A stretch of DNA of 64,000 nt from Flexistipes sp. (GTDB taxonomy: Bacteria; Chrysiogenota; Deferribacteres; Deferribacterales; Flexistipitaceae), in assembly GCF_036172515.1 (NCBI RefSeq), contig NZ_JAXKVW010000011.1, positions 1-64,000 of the forward strand. The letters run 5' to 3'. Below the pieces are notes generated by a model, which worked only from the letters and a program-made list of their open reading frames with translations, had not been told where the DNA came from and searched no databases. The position numbers and the translations under genes were made by a program. Positions 7,330 through 15,872 of the stretch are shown piece after piece (the stretch's first letter is position 1; each line of letters begins with the position of its first letter).

Positions 7330-8238
7330 ATGAAAAGGATTTTAGGGATTATTTTTATAACAATTTTTTTAGCCGGCTCCGGTTTTGCTAATGAAAAAGT
7401 GGTTGTGGGCTCCAAGATTGACACCGAAGGTTCACTCTTAGGCAATATGATTATGTTAATGCTTGAAGAAAATGATATTTCCACTGTCAACAAAATCCAG
7501 CTGGGTCCTACAAATATTGTGCGTAATGCCATAAAAACAGGACAAATCGATATTTATCCGGAATATACCGGAAACGGAGCTTTTTTCTTCGATAATTTTG
7601 AAAAGGGTGTATTTAAAGATTTCCAAAAAGGCTATGAAACAGTGAAGAGGCTTGATTATAAGAAAAATAAAATTGTGTGGCTTACTCCTGCTGATGCAAA
7701 CAATACGTGGGCGATAGCCACTCGGAAAAAGTTGGCAGAGAAACATTCTTTGAAATCACTGGAAGATTTTGCCGAGTACGTTAACAACGGAGGCTATGTT
7801 AAACTGGCCTGCTCAGAAGAGTTTGCCACAAGGGAAGATGCACTTCCAGCTTTTATGGAGGCTTACGGTTTTAAGCTTAAGGATGAAAGTCTTCTGATTT
7901 TATCCGGAGGCAATACAGCCCAAACGGAAAAGGCCGCTGCCCGGAAAACAAGCGGTGTGAATTTTGCAATGGCTTACGGTACGGACGGAGCTTTGGCGGC
8001 TCTCAATCTTGTGGTACTTGAAGACACAAAAAACGTTCAGCCGGTGTACGCTCCGGCACCAATTATCAGAGAGGAAGTTCTTAACAAGTACCCTGAAATA
8101 GAGAAGATACTTAAGCCGGTTTTTGAATCGCTAAATCTGGAAAAACTCCAGAAAATGAATTCAAAGATAGCAATCGGAGGGGTTCCTGCTGAAATAGTAG
8201 CGCAAAATTATCTGAAGTCCAATGGATTTATCGACTAA
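7330..8238 (+). CDS. osmF: Osmolyte ABC transporter substrate-binding protein (OsmF/ProX type)
   Basis: A 302-residue exported protein with a signal peptide ending near FANE (about residue 21). The mature part starts VVVGSKIDTEGSLLGNM and contains DIYPEYTGNGAFFF, characteristic of the OpuAC/YehZ glycine betaine-binding family. The aromatic residues used to cage quaternary ammonium groups cannot be assigned with certainty. It heads a four-gene operon in YehZYXW order and overlaps the next gene by 17 bp. A ligand such as glycine betaine is an inference; E. coli OsmF binds it weakly. Confidence 0.85.
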   Translation: MKRILGIIFITIFLAGSGFANEKVVVGSKIDTEGSLLGNMIMLMLEENDISTVNKIQLGPTNIVRNAIKTGQIDIYPEYTGNGAFFFDNFEKGVFKDFQKGYETVKRLDYKKNKIVWLTPADANNTWAIATRKKLAEKHSLKSLEDFAEYVNNGGYVKLACSEEFATREDALPAFMEAYGFKLKDESLLILSGGNTAQTEKAAARKTSGVNFAMAYGTDGALAALNLVVLEDTKNVQPVYAPAPIIREEVLNKYPEIEKILKPVFESLNLEKLQKMNSKIAIGGVPAEIVAQNYLKSNGFID

Positions 8239-9424
8239 TAAAGTTTATGCCGGTTTGGTTTTCCGCAGATTGTTGGATAAAAATGAGATAATTTTTCTTT
8301 TGCTTTTTGCTTTGGGGCTTTTAAGCAGCAGCTTCATAGTGGAAAAACCTAACAGACTGGCCGGCGGAAGCCCCTTGGCTCTGGATAGTGTTATTTCCGG
8401 CACTTCAATAACTTTAGCAGTTGTTATCGCATTAATTGCTGTTTTACTGTCCAGAAAAAGAGCCTTTGTATTTACAAATCTTTCATTTTTGCTCCTCGGT
8501 CTGATGCTCTCTTTTTTCCTTTGGCAGGCCGGGGATTACGCCGCCGGTGTCACTTCACAGAATGATTATGCAAGAATCAGTCTTTCCTATGGTTTCTGGC
8601 TCATATTGGGAGCATTCTACTTTTTTTACATTTATAATATTAATTTTTTCAGCGGTGCTTTTTACAGATTTTTACTGTCAATTTCATTTTTTCTTCCATT
8701 AACAGTTGTTCTTTTAGCAGGTTTTGCGGATAAACTGTCTTTATTGATTGAATTTTACTACAATCAGGATCGTTTTTACGGAGAAGTTTTAAATCACTTT
8801 AAAATTGCATATGGAGCTGTTGTTTTGGCGGTAATTACAGGTTTTCCTTTGGCAGTTTTTATAACCCGAAACGAAAAGCTGAGTGAAAAAGTTTTTAATG
8901 TGCTGGGAATTCTGCAGACCATTCCCAGTATCGCTTTGTTCGGTTTTCTTATGATTCCTCTGGCGTTTATCGTAAATATGTTTCCTGTACTCGGCAAATT
9001 TGGCATTTCAGGCATAGGATGGCTTCCGGCTGTTATCGCCCTTTATCTGTACTCACTTCTGCCTGTGGTTATAAATGTTTTCACCGGAATAAAAAGTGTT
9101 TCTTCAGATGTGGTGGAAGCTGCCAGAGGGATGGGAATGGCAAGATACCAAGTGCTGTTCAGGATAAAAATTCTGTTAAGTCTGCCCGTTATTTTAAACG
9201 GAATAAGGGTTGCTCTGGTTCAGTCGGTTGGTAATACTGCCGTTGCCGCTCTTATAGGCGCAGGCGGTCTCGGTGTTTTTATCTTTCAGGGGCTTGGGCA
9301 GGCTGCTCCTGATTTGATACTGCTGGGTGCAATTCCCACAATTATAATTGCTGTGCTTACCGATTCAGTTATGCAGATATTGGCGGATTATACAAAAAAG
9401 AAGACGGCTTATGATAAAATTTGA
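8222..9424 (+). CDS. yehY: Osmolyte ABC transporter permease (YehY-like)
   Basis: A 400-residue membrane protein. The N-terminal third has several extra membrane segments, as in YehY and unlike short permeases. The C-terminal BPD permease domain has the EAA loop EAARGMGMARYQVLFRIKIL (about 299-318) that contacts the ATPase. ATG at 8222 lies inside the binding-protein gene. It overlaps the ATPase gene by 14 bp. With YehW it should form the heterodimeric membrane channel. Confidence 0.85.
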   Translation: MDLSTNKVYAGLVFRRLLDKNEIIFLLLFALGLLSSSFIVEKPNRLAGGSPLALDSVISGTSITLAVVIALIAVLLSRKRAFVFTNLSFLLLGLMLSFFLWQAGDYAAGVTSQNDYARISLSYGFWLILGAFYFFYIYNINFFSGAFYRFLLSISFFLPLTVVLLAGFADKLSLLIEFYYNQDRFYGEVLNHFKIAYGAVVLAVITGFPLAVFITRNEKLSEKVFNVLGILQTIPSIALFGFLMIPLAFIVNMFPVLGKFGISGIGWLPAVIALYLYSLLPVVINVFTGIKSVSSDVVEAARGMGMARYQVLFRIKILLSLPVILNGIRVALVQSVGNTAVAALIGAGGLGVFIFQGLGQAAPDLILLGAIPTIIIAVLTDSVMQILADYTKKKTAYDKI

Positions 9425-10499
9425 GAATGTTTCAAAAGCTTACGAAGAGAATAATGTGGTAAAAAACCTTTCCTTTGAGGTTAAGAAAGGAGAAATCTGT
9501 GTATTGATTGGCCCTTCCGGATGCGGGAAATCAACAACACTGAAGATGATAAACAGACTTGTTGAGCCCACGGAAGGGGCTGTAAGAATAGATGGAAAAG
9601 ATGTGAGAGATTTCAAACCTGAGATTCTGCGCAGAAGGATTGGTTATGTTATTCAGAATATAGGTCTTTTTCCTCATTTATCTGTTAAAGAAAATATTTC
9701 AGTTGTTCCTAAGCTGCTGAAATGGGATAAAAACAGAATTGGCCAACGAGTATCCGAACTCATGGATCTTATGGGAATGCAGGAGAGCCAGTTTCTTAAA
9801 AAACACCCTTCGGAACTTTCAGGAGGGCAGGCTCAGCGTGTCGGTGTTGCCCGCGCTTTGGCAGCAAATCCAGATATTGTACTGATGGATGAACCTTTTG
9901 GTGCTCTTGATCCTATTACAAAATCGAGTTTGCAAAATGAAATTCTGCGTTTGCAAAAGAAAGTGCAGAAGACGATTGTGTTTGTTACCCATGATATAGA
10001 TGAAGCGGTAAAACTTGCAGACAGAATTGCAGTGATGAATGAAGGTAGGCTTCTGGCATACGACAGGCCGGAATCTATTCTGAACAATAAAGAGAATGAA
10101 TTTATTAAAAAATTTGTCGGTTTTGACAGGGCATTGAAAAAACTTACACGTCTGTATGTTGAGGACTTTATAAAACCTTATAAAAGTGTAAAATTTTCTG
10201 ATTCGTCTGAATTTATTAAAAGGAAGGTAGAAAAAGAAATTTTTGTCTGGGTTGTGGATGATGACGGTAACTTAAAGGGATGGTTGAACAATGACGACAG
10301 TATTGGTTTTACTGAGCATATTGAAAATCTTGTCGTAAAGGATATAGAAAATTTTCAGGTCTCACCGGATTGTTCACTAAAGGACGCTTTGTCGGTGATG
10401 ATGAGTGAAAATGTTGTAACACTGCCGGTGGTGGATAACGGTAAATTAATCGGGGAAATCAGGCTGTCGGATATAGTGGGCAATGAAAAAAATAGCTAA
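9411..10499 (+). CDS. yehX: Osmolyte ABC transporter ATPase with CBS domains (YehX/OpuCA-like)
   Basis: A 362-residue ABC ATPase with Walker A GPSGCGKST, signature LSGGQAQR and Walker B IVLMDEPFGALD. The C-terminal part from about residue 245 carries two CBS repeats, the second being CSLKDALSVMMSENVVTLPVVDNGKLIGEI. CBS modules in OpuA-type ATPases sense ionic strength or bind cyclic di-AMP, so osmotic gating is likely. A longer frame opens at 9348 inside the permease gene; ATG at 9411 gives the normal ABC N-terminus MIKFENVSKAY. Confidence 0.9.
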   Translation: MIKFENVSKAYEENNVVKNLSFEVKKGEICVLIGPSGCGKSTTLKMINRLVEPTEGAVRIDGKDVRDFKPEILRRRIGYVIQNIGLFPHLSVKENISVVPKLLKWDKNRIGQRVSELMDLMGMQESQFLKKHPSELSGGQAQRVGVARALAANPDIVLMDEPFGALDPITKSSLQNEILRLQKKVQKTIVFVTHDIDEAVKLADRIAVMNEGRLLAYDRPESILNNKENEFIKKFVGFDRALKKLTRLYVEDFIKPYKSVKFSDSSEFIKRKVEKEIFVWVVDDDGNLKGWLNNDDSIGFTEHIENLVVKDIENFQVSPDCSLKDALSVMMSENVVTLPVVDNGKLIGEIRLSDIVGNEKNS

Positions 10500-11205
10500 A
10501 CTTAAAATGTTTCAACCTTTACTTATGTTTATAGCTGTTATCTTTACTCTAACTTTAGTTTTCTATACTTACGGCAACAGGGAAGGTTTTGAGGAATTTT
10601 TGTACACCCGATCGGACGCTTTGGGGCTGACGATAGAGCATTTATATATGGTTTTCGTTTCGGCTGGATTTTCCGTGATTGCGGGGGTTTTTACCGGTGT
10701 TCTTGTGACCAGAAAATTCTGGTCTGATCTTCTGCCTGCGGTTAATTCCCTGGCTTCAGTGGGCCAAACATTTCCGCCTGTGGCAGTTCTTGCTCTGGCT
10801 GTGCCTGTGGTCGGATTCGGATTCAAACCCACAATAATAGCATTGATTCTGTACGGTTTTTTCCCTATTGTCAGAAATACTATTGCCGGAATTGAGTCGG
10901 TGCCAAAAGATGTAAAAGAAGCAGCAAAAGGGATGGGAATGACCGGCGTTCAGATATTGGCTAAAGTGGAACTTCCTCTTGCCTCGAAAATTATATTGGC
11001 CGGTATAAGAACCTCTGTTATTATAAACATCGGAACAGCCACAATAGGTGCTACAATCGGTGCAGGCGGGTTAGGGGCTCCTATAATATCCGGATTGATT
11101 AATGAGAATTTCTATTATGTTTTACAAGGAAGCTTGTGTGTAGGCCTTTTGGCAGTTGTGGCAGATAAGGCAATAGAGGATTTGGGGAGATTGTTGTTTG
11201 AGTAA
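10483..11205 (+). CDS. yehW: Osmolyte ABC transporter permease (YehW-like)
   Basis: A 240-residue permease with about six membrane segments and an EAA loop containing EAAKGMGMTGVQILAKVELP (about 145-164). It overlaps the ATPase gene by 17 bp. It is the shorter of the two permeases and completes the four-component transporter. Confidence 0.88.
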   Translation: MKKIAKLKMFQPLLMFIAVIFTLTLVFYTYGNREGFEEFLYTRSDALGLTIEHLYMVFVSAGFSVIAGVFTGVLVTRKFWSDLLPAVNSLASVGQTFPPVAVLALAVPVVGFGFKPTIIALILYGFFPIVRNTIAGIESVPKDVKEAAKGMGMTGVQILAKVELPLASKIILAGIRTSVIINIGTATIGATIGAGGLGAPIISGLINENFYYVLQGSLCVGLLAVVADKAIEDLGRLLFE

Positions 11206-11225
11206 TTATTAGATTTGGAGTGAAA

Positions 11226-11573
11226 ATGGGAAAAAATAAGAAAGAAGAAATAAAAAAACAGGTTATTTCGCTTATTCAAGAACTTGAACAGGAAATTGCA
11301 GAACTTAATGAGAATGATCAGACAGTAGCTCCGGATAATGCAATAGGAAGACTGAGCAGAATGGAGGCCATGCAGGCACAGAACATAAATAATGCAACCT
11401 TGAGTAATAAGCGTAAAAGACTAATCAGACTTAAAGACACATTGGGTAAGATTGATTCTCCGCATTTCGGAGAGTGTAAAGCGTGTGGTGAGGAAATAGA
11501 GATTAACAGACTAAGAGCCAGTCCAGAAGCCAACGTATGCAGTGAATGTATTCGTCAGAATCAAAAAAAGTGA
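11226..11573 (+). CDS. DksA/TraR family zinc-finger protein
   Basis: A 115-residue cytoplasmic protein with a coiled-coil N-terminal half and a C4 zinc finger (Cys84, Cys87, Cys105, Cys108). The GRLSRMEAMQAQN stretch at 41-53 is typical of the family. Such proteins enter the RNA polymerase secondary channel and change promoter output, often with ppGpp. The usual acidic coiled-coil tip is not obvious (DNAIGR), so it may be a TraR-like or YbiI-like paralogue rather than DksA itself. ATG at 11226 has GGAG 5 bases upstream; a GTG at 11220 is less likely. Confidence 0.8.
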   Translation: MGKNKKEEIKKQVISLIQELEQEIAELNENDQTVAPDNAIGRLSRMEAMQAQNINNATLSNKRKRLIRLKDTLGKIDSPHFGECKACGEEIEINRLRASPEANVCSECIRQNQKK

Positions 11574-11594
11574 TGCGTAAGTGGTAGAGAAGTA

Positions 11595-11636
11595 GAGGCA
11601 AAGGTAAAGGCAAAGGCAAAGATAAAGGTAAAGGTT
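11595..11636 (+). repeat. Hexamer tandem array, 7 units
   Basis: Seven units in register: GAGGCA, AAGGTA, AAGGCA, AAGGCA, AAGATA, AAGGTA, AAGGTT. The array begins 21 bases after the stop of the zinc-finger gene and lies upstream of MITE copy 3. Confidence 0.75.
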
Positions 11637-11693
11637 TTGATTGAACTTTTTACTTTAAAAATGATTCAAATAATGTATATTTCTTCTAAATAA

Positions 11694-11836
11694 CTCAAGT
11701 TTCGCACTTCTCTGTGTCATTGCGAAACCCTGTGAAACAGGGTTGTGGCAATCTCAAAATAATATAAAAAGAGAGATTGCTTCGTCGTTATCACTCCTCG
11801 CAAAGACGTGTAATAAGTGCAAGTGCGAAACTTGAG
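11694..11836 (+). mobile_element. MITE-like element, copy 3
   Basis: The cleanest copy: 143 bp with a perfect 16-bp terminal inverted repeat CTCAAGTTTCGCACTT (11694-11709 and 11821-11836) and a perfect 7-bp flanking repeat TAAATAA (11687-11693 and 11837-11843). It ends 25 bases before the radical SAM gene start, so that gene's ribosome site lies just past the insertion. Confidence 0.9.
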
Positions 11837-11861
11837 TAAATAAAATAAAAAGAGGTAGTGA

Positions 11862-12941
11862 ATGTCAGAAAAATGGGAACTCAAATGGATGGCATGGGAA
11901 CTGACGGAAAAGTGCAATCTCAGCTGTGTGCATTGCAGATCAGCCTCAGAAATTGATTCATCTGAAGGTTTGTTTACTTTAGATAAAGCAAAAGCTTTTC
12001 TGGATGAAATTGCCGAATTTGCTTCACCTGTTATTGTTCTTTCCGGCGGTGAGCCGTTAATGAGAAAGGATGTTTTTGATATAGCGGAATACGGCACGGA
12101 AAAAGGTTTTCGTATGTGTATGGCCACCAACGGTGTTCTTGTGGACGATGAAGTTTGTGAAAAAATCAACTCATCAGGCATCAGAATTGTTGCTTTAAGT
12201 CTGGATGGTTCCACCAGAGAAATCCATGATGATTTCAGAGGCCAGGTTGGTGCTTTTGACGGTGTGATGAGAGCTGCCGAATATTTCAGGAAACATGACA
12301 TTAAGTTTATTATAAATTCCTCTTTTACCAAGAGAAATCAGGAAGATATCCCGAATGTAAAAGATCTCGCCAAAAAAATAGGTGCAACAGCTTGGTACAT
12401 GTTCCAGATTGTGCCTACTGGTCGTGGTGAAGAAATAATGAAAGAACTTATAGATAAAGAAGATTACGAAAAGATTCTTAACTGGCACTATGACATGGAG
12501 AGGGAAGAAGAGGATATCCTTGTACGCCCTACATGTGCTCCTCAGTATTACCGTATTTGGCATGAGCGCAGCAGAAAAGAGGGCAAAGACAGTACAAGAA
12601 GAAATCTCAGCTTTTCCACAGGCGGCGGCAAAGGATGTATTGCAGCACAGAAAATCTGCCTTGTAACGGCTATGGGTGATGTGTACCCGTGCTCATATTT
12701 TCCTCTGGCAGCCGGCAATGTTTTCAAAGAGTCTTTCAAGGAAATCTGGGAAAAATCAAAGCTTTTTAACGACATACGGAGCTTTAAAGATTACGAAGGT
12801 AAATGCGGCTCCTGCAGATATCTGGGGGTATGCGGCGGTTGCAGAGCCAGAGCATATGCAGTATCGGATTCCTATATGGCTGAAGAGCCTTTTTGCGACT
12901 ATGTGCCTGAAAATTACAAAGAGCCTGTTGATAAAAAATAG
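11862..12941 (+). CDS. Radical SAM/SPASM protein, AhbD/NirJ-like
   Basis: A 359-residue enzyme with the radical SAM cluster motif CNLSCVHC (Cys18, Cys22, Cys25) and the SAM-contact motif SGGEP near residue 60. A C-terminal SPASM region has [17 protein letters not shown] and [13 protein letters not shown], likely to bind auxiliary 4Fe-4S clusters. It resembles the heme-pathway proteins AhbC, AhbD and NirJ, which decarboxylate or remove propionates from siroheme-derived tetrapyrroles. No other heme gene is nearby, so a peptide-maturation role cannot be excluded. ATG follows an AGAGGTAG site. Confidence 0.75.
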   Translation: MSEKWELKWMAWELTEKCNLSCVHCRSASEIDSSEGLFTLDKAKAFLDEIAEFASPVIVLSGGEPLMRKDVFDIAEYGTEKGFRMCMATNGVLVDDEVCEKINSSGIRIVALSLDGSTREIHDDFRGQVGAFDGVMRAAEYFRKHDIKFIINSSFTKRNQEDIPNVKDLAKKIGATAWYMFQIVPTGRGEEIMKELIDKEDYEKILNWHYDMEREEEDILVRPTCAPQYYRIWHERSRKEGKDSTRRNLSFSTGGGKGCIAAQKICLVTAMGDVYPCSYFPLAAGNVFKESFKEIWEKSKLFNDIRSFKDYEGKCGSCRYLGVCGGCRARAYAVSDSYMAEEPFCDYVPENYKEPVDKK

Positions 12942-12947
12942 GACATT

Positions 12948-13541
12948 TTAGAGAAATACCGGTACAAGTACAGGCACAAGTGAACTTAAAATAAATCCGT
13001 GAAGAAATGCGATAAACGCTGCTGAAGAACCGGCATATTTTTCAATGATTGGCAGCGTTGTGTCCATTGTAGTAGCCCCTCCCGGTGCTATACTTACATA
13101 AGGATTCACATATTTAGCCAGTACCGGAATAAGTATAATACTTATTATTTCCCTGAAAACATTTGTCAGAAATGCCACGGATCCCAAATCACTGCCTTTG
13201 GCATCAGCTATGATGACGGCAGAGAGTGAATACCAGCCGAACCCTGCTGAAACAGCCAGGGAATCTTTTATACTCATATTGATAAATAAAACGGCAAATG
13301 CTCCTCCTGCCAATGTCCCGGCTATTGTTCCAAAGGGAATGAAAAAAGCCTGCCTGTCTGCATTGATCAGTTTGCGTATTGTGTTTTTGTCTCTTCCTAT
13401 ATCATATCCAATAAGAAGTAAGAGCAGATAAAGCATATATCGGGTTATTTCATCGGTACCGATTATTATAAATTCGGGAAGTATCGAGAATTGAGCTGTT
13501 AATGTGCCTGCCGTCACTGCTGCCAACATCAGGATTATCAT
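12948..13541 (-). CDS. LysO family transporter, C-terminal half
   Basis: A 197-residue membrane protein matching the C-terminal part of LysO (DUF340) lysine exporters, including GFGWYSLSAVIIADAKGSDLGSVAFLTNVFRE and GGATTMDTTLP, parts of the conserved core. In E. coli LysO is one chain of about 300 residues; here the region is split between this gene and the one upstream. The ATG overlaps the upstream stop by 4 bp, so the halves should be co-translated and assemble together. Export of lysine or a toxic analogue is the family role. Confidence 0.8.
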   Translation of the reverse strand: MIILMLAAVTAGTLTAQFSILPEFIIIGTDEITRYMLYLLLLLIGYDIGRDKNTIRKLINADRQAFFIPFGTIAGTLAGGAFAVLFINMSIKDSLAVSAGFGWYSLSAVIIADAKGSDLGSVAFLTNVFREIISIILIPVLAKYVNPYVSIAPGGATTMDTTLPIIEKYAGSSAAFIAFLHGFILSSLVPVLVPVFL

Positions 13542-13807
13542 TTTTTCCCACCTATGAAACTTACAACAATCAATACCCCTATTATGCTGAAAAAAATTGT
13601 AGAAGAAGCTATTACAAGTGCCTGAAACCCGAAACCGGCAATTTTGTCAAATAATTCCGGGTCTTTGCCTATGCTTGCCCCCATAAAAAACAGCAAAAGC
13701 AAAATACTGATATTGAGAAAAATTTTCTGGGTTTTGTCTACATGTTTCCCGTTAAGAAAATATCCGAGAGCGATACCTGTCATTAAAAACAGTAAAAAAA
13801 TAAGCAT
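13538..13807 (-). CDS. LysO family transporter, N-terminal half
   Basis: An 89-residue protein with three hydrophobic segments, matching the N-terminal half of LysO, including LLLFFMGASIGKDPELF. It ends in an overlapping ATGA with the C-terminal half. Both frames are intact and tightly coupled, so this looks like a genuine two-gene arrangement rather than a fresh frameshift. Confidence 0.78.
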   Translation of the reverse strand: MLIFLLFLMTGIALGYFLNGKHVDKTQKIFLNISILLLLFFMGASIGKDPELFDKIAGFGFQALVIASSTIFFSIIGVLIVVSFIGGKK

Positions 13808-13842
13808 AATTTAACCGCCGTCATAAACTAAAAATCAAACAT

Positions 13843-13863
13843 GGCACGGCTGAAGCCGCGCTT
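13843..13863 (-). repeat. CGGCT/AGCCG palindrome of the GGGACT family
   Basis: The core is CGGCT-GA-AGCCG (13847-13858). Read on the minus strand it is flanked by TTTCAGGAAG on one side and CATGTTTGAT on the other, the same neighbours as the palindromes at 40057 and 5713, so they belong together. Confidence 0.55.
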
Positions 13864-13970
13864 CCTGAAATATTCAAAGCTCTCGTTTTTTAACCAAGTA
13901 TTTATAAAAAGTAAAGTATTAATAAGTTATATGTGTGATGGTAGCTAAAGGTACTATGGGTATTAGACGT

Positions 13971-14014
13971 ATTAGAGGTTCAATGTTTAGTCCGTCTTTG
14001 ACGGATTCAAAGTT
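13971..14014 (-). repeat. 44-bp intergenic repeat, copy B
   Basis: The reverse complement aligns with 2284-2327 over 44 bases without gaps. Its central stem is CCGTC/GACGG. Confidence 0.6.
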
Positions 14015-14069
14015 CTAAACCAATGCAAGTGGACATTAAAATGAAATCTTACTGCCTAAAAGCCTCTAC

Positions 14070-14149
14070 TATTTCACTATCTCACTATTTCACTACTTCA
14101 CGATCTCACTATTTCTCCACCTCACCACTTCACCATTTCACTACCTCAC
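14070..14149 (-). repeat. Octamer tandem array, 10 units
   Basis: Ten 8-bp units in perfect register. On the plus strand they read TATTTCAC, TATCTCAC, TATTTCAC, TACTTCAC, GATCTCAC, TATTTCTC, CACCTCAC, CACTTCAC, CATTTCAC, TACCTCAC. On the minus strand this is the GTGAAATA consensus. It starts 7 bases after the stop of the YyaL-like gene. Confidence 0.85.
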
Positions 14150-14156
14150 CGAAATA

Positions 14157-15872
14157 CTATACCCCGAATTTGAAATAATTTAGCAGAGTAGGGTGCCCTG
14201 CCGGGAATTTTAAAACCCTGTCAGCACCGAAATCCTTTAGTTTGCCAACAATATCCCCGTTTATATCCGAAATTTCAGAGAGGTGCTCACTGTTTTTAAT
14301 TGCAACTGCAAAAGCCGAAGGAACGGCTTCGTCAAATGTATCCGATACATCATGATTGGTGTCGAAAAAAAGGACTCCGTTCTCATGAAAAATTTCAAAC
14401 ATTTTCTTTGTGAGTTTTACCGCAAAATCCAGCATAACCCTGTCTTTTGTCATTTCAAACATTCTCATCGTTGTATCAATAGTATAGGCGTAATCTTCCA
14501 GCGTTCTGTGATTAAAAGCAAGGTCTTTATGATACTTTATACGAAATAAGCTGCCGTCGTCATTGATCAGATAATTTTTGACTTTGTTGTATAAATTCAC
14601 TGCCATCTGGAAATAATATTCATCATTGGTCATTTCTGATAATGTAAGAAGTGTGTTAACAAAAAGCATGTTCCATGAAATTATTACTTTTGTGTCAAGA
14701 ACAGGCTTTTCTTTATTTATGCTGTTCTGTATTTTTTCAAAGACGGGCTCGATTTTAACGTATTTTTCATAGTCTATGTCCTGCAGGTTGAGAACATTTT
14801 CTTTAAACACAATATGGTTATGTATAAGCTGTTTTTCATTTTCACTGAAATTTGCCGGGATGTCGTTTTCAAAAATTTTATAGTAATATCCTTCCACCAG
14901 ATTATTGTTTTCATCAGGTGAATCAGCATTCATGGATGCAGCCAGACCGAAATCAGTGGAGAAATATTCCAGGATAAAATCAGCCGCCTTACGTGCAATG
15001 TGCAGATAAAGCGGATCTTTTGTAACATCATAAAGTTTTGTCAAAAATTCGGCATTGAGGGCATTATCGTAAAGCATTTTCTCGAAATGCGGCGTGTTCC
15101 AGGATGAGTCCACGCAGTACCTGTAAAAACCGCCGTTGATGTGATCGAATATCCCTGATCTGCACAATTGATCAGCGGTCTTTTTTAGAAATTTCATTAT
15201 GTTTTCATCATTTTCAGCAAAAGAAAGCAGATAATTCATAACGGGAATATTAGGGAACTTACTGTTCCCCTTCAATCCTCCCTGTTGCCTGTCGGCCTGA
15301 TCCATAAAACTGCTTATTTCCTTTTCTTTTGTATAATTTTGGAAATCATTGAAGTCTGAATCGATTTGATTAAATCGTTTAATAAAATTTCGGTAATTTC
15401 CCCTGATCTTATCCAGTTTTGAATCGTTATTTTTGTACAACTCCGATACGGCCTTAAGTACATTTAGAAAGGCAGGAATTCCCTGTATTTCATTTTTGGG
15501 GAAATATGTTCCCCCGTAAAAGGGAGTCAAATCGGGGTCCGTAAATACAGTCAGCGGCCATCCGCCCATCTGTCTGATTATTTGCAGAAAAAACTGATAC
15601 TTTTTATCAATATCCGGATATTCTTCTCGGTCAATTTTAACAGGGATAAAGTTTTCATTAATAAATTCCGCAGTTTCATTGTCACTGAATGATTCATCCG
15701 CCATTACATGGCACCAATGACATGAGGAATAGCCAATACTCAGTAATATCGGTTTGTTCTCCTTCTTGGCAGTTTCAGTAATTTGGTAGGTAAAGGGCTG
15801 CCAGGCAACAGGGTTGCCTTTATGTTCAAGCAGATAAAGGCTGTATTCATTTTTTAGTTTATTTTCAAGCAT
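14157..15872 (-). CDS. Thioredoxin-domain protein, YyaL/DUF255 family
   Basis: A 571-residue protein. The N-terminus NPVAWQPF followed by YSSCHWCHVM (Cys51, Cys54) is the hallmark of the DUF255 thioredoxin-like domain. The rest resembles a six-hairpin glycosidase-like helical barrel with HFEKMLYDNALNAEFL. Family members such as B. subtilis YyaL and human SPATA20 are usually nearer 680 residues, so this one is short by about 100 at the C-terminus. The function is not established. ATG at 15872 follows GGAGG; an earlier in-frame start lacks one. Confidence 0.85.
   Translation of the reverse strand: MLENKLKNEYSLYLLEHKGNPVAWQPFTYQITETAKKENKPILLSIGYSSCHWCHVMADESFSDNETAEFINENFIPVKIDREEYPDIDKKYQFFLQIIRQMGGWPLTVFTDPDLTPFYGGTYFPKNEIQGIPAFLNVLKAVSELYKNNDSKLDKIRGNYRNFIKRFNQIDSDFNDFQNYTKEKEISSFMDQADRQQGGLKGNSKFPNIPVMNYLLSFAENDENIMKFLKKTADQLCRSGIFDHINGGFYRYCVDSSWNTPHFEKMLYDNALNAEFLTKLYDVTKDPLYLHIARKAADFILEYFSTDFGLAASMNADSPDENNNLVEGYYYKIFENDIPANFSENEKQLIHNHIVFKENVLNLQDIDYEKYVKIEPVFEKIQNSINKEKPVLDTKVIISWNMLFVNTLLTLSEMTNDEYYFQMAVNLYNKVKNYLINDDGSLFRIKYHKDLAFNHRTLEDYAYTIDTTMRMFEMTKDRVMLDFAVKLTKKMFEIFHENGVLFFDTNHDVSDTFDEAVPSAFAVAIKNSEHLSEISDINGDIVGKLKDFGADRVLKFPAGHPTLLNYFKFGV

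Larger units (their letters stand above)
13808..14156. other. Intergenic region with palindrome, 44-bp repeat and octamer array
   Basis: No gene is supported in these 349 bases. They hold a CGGCT-GA-AGCCG palindrome (13843-13863), the second 44-bp repeat (13971-14014) and an octamer array (14070-14149) that ends next to the YyaL-like gene stop. Confidence 0.6.

Noticed and set aside
11717-12331. A 204-codon frame on the minus strand
   Set aside because: It runs through MITE copy 3 and opposite the radical SAM gene, whose motifs are intact on the plus strand.
12195-12563. A minus-strand frame inside the radical SAM gene
   Set aside because: It is a shadow of a well-supported gene with conserved cysteine motifs, and carries no recognisable domain.
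13538-13541. Frameshift in LysO
   Set aside because: Both halves have good starts, an ATGA overlap and no loss of conserved sequence at the junction, so a two-gene form is more likely.
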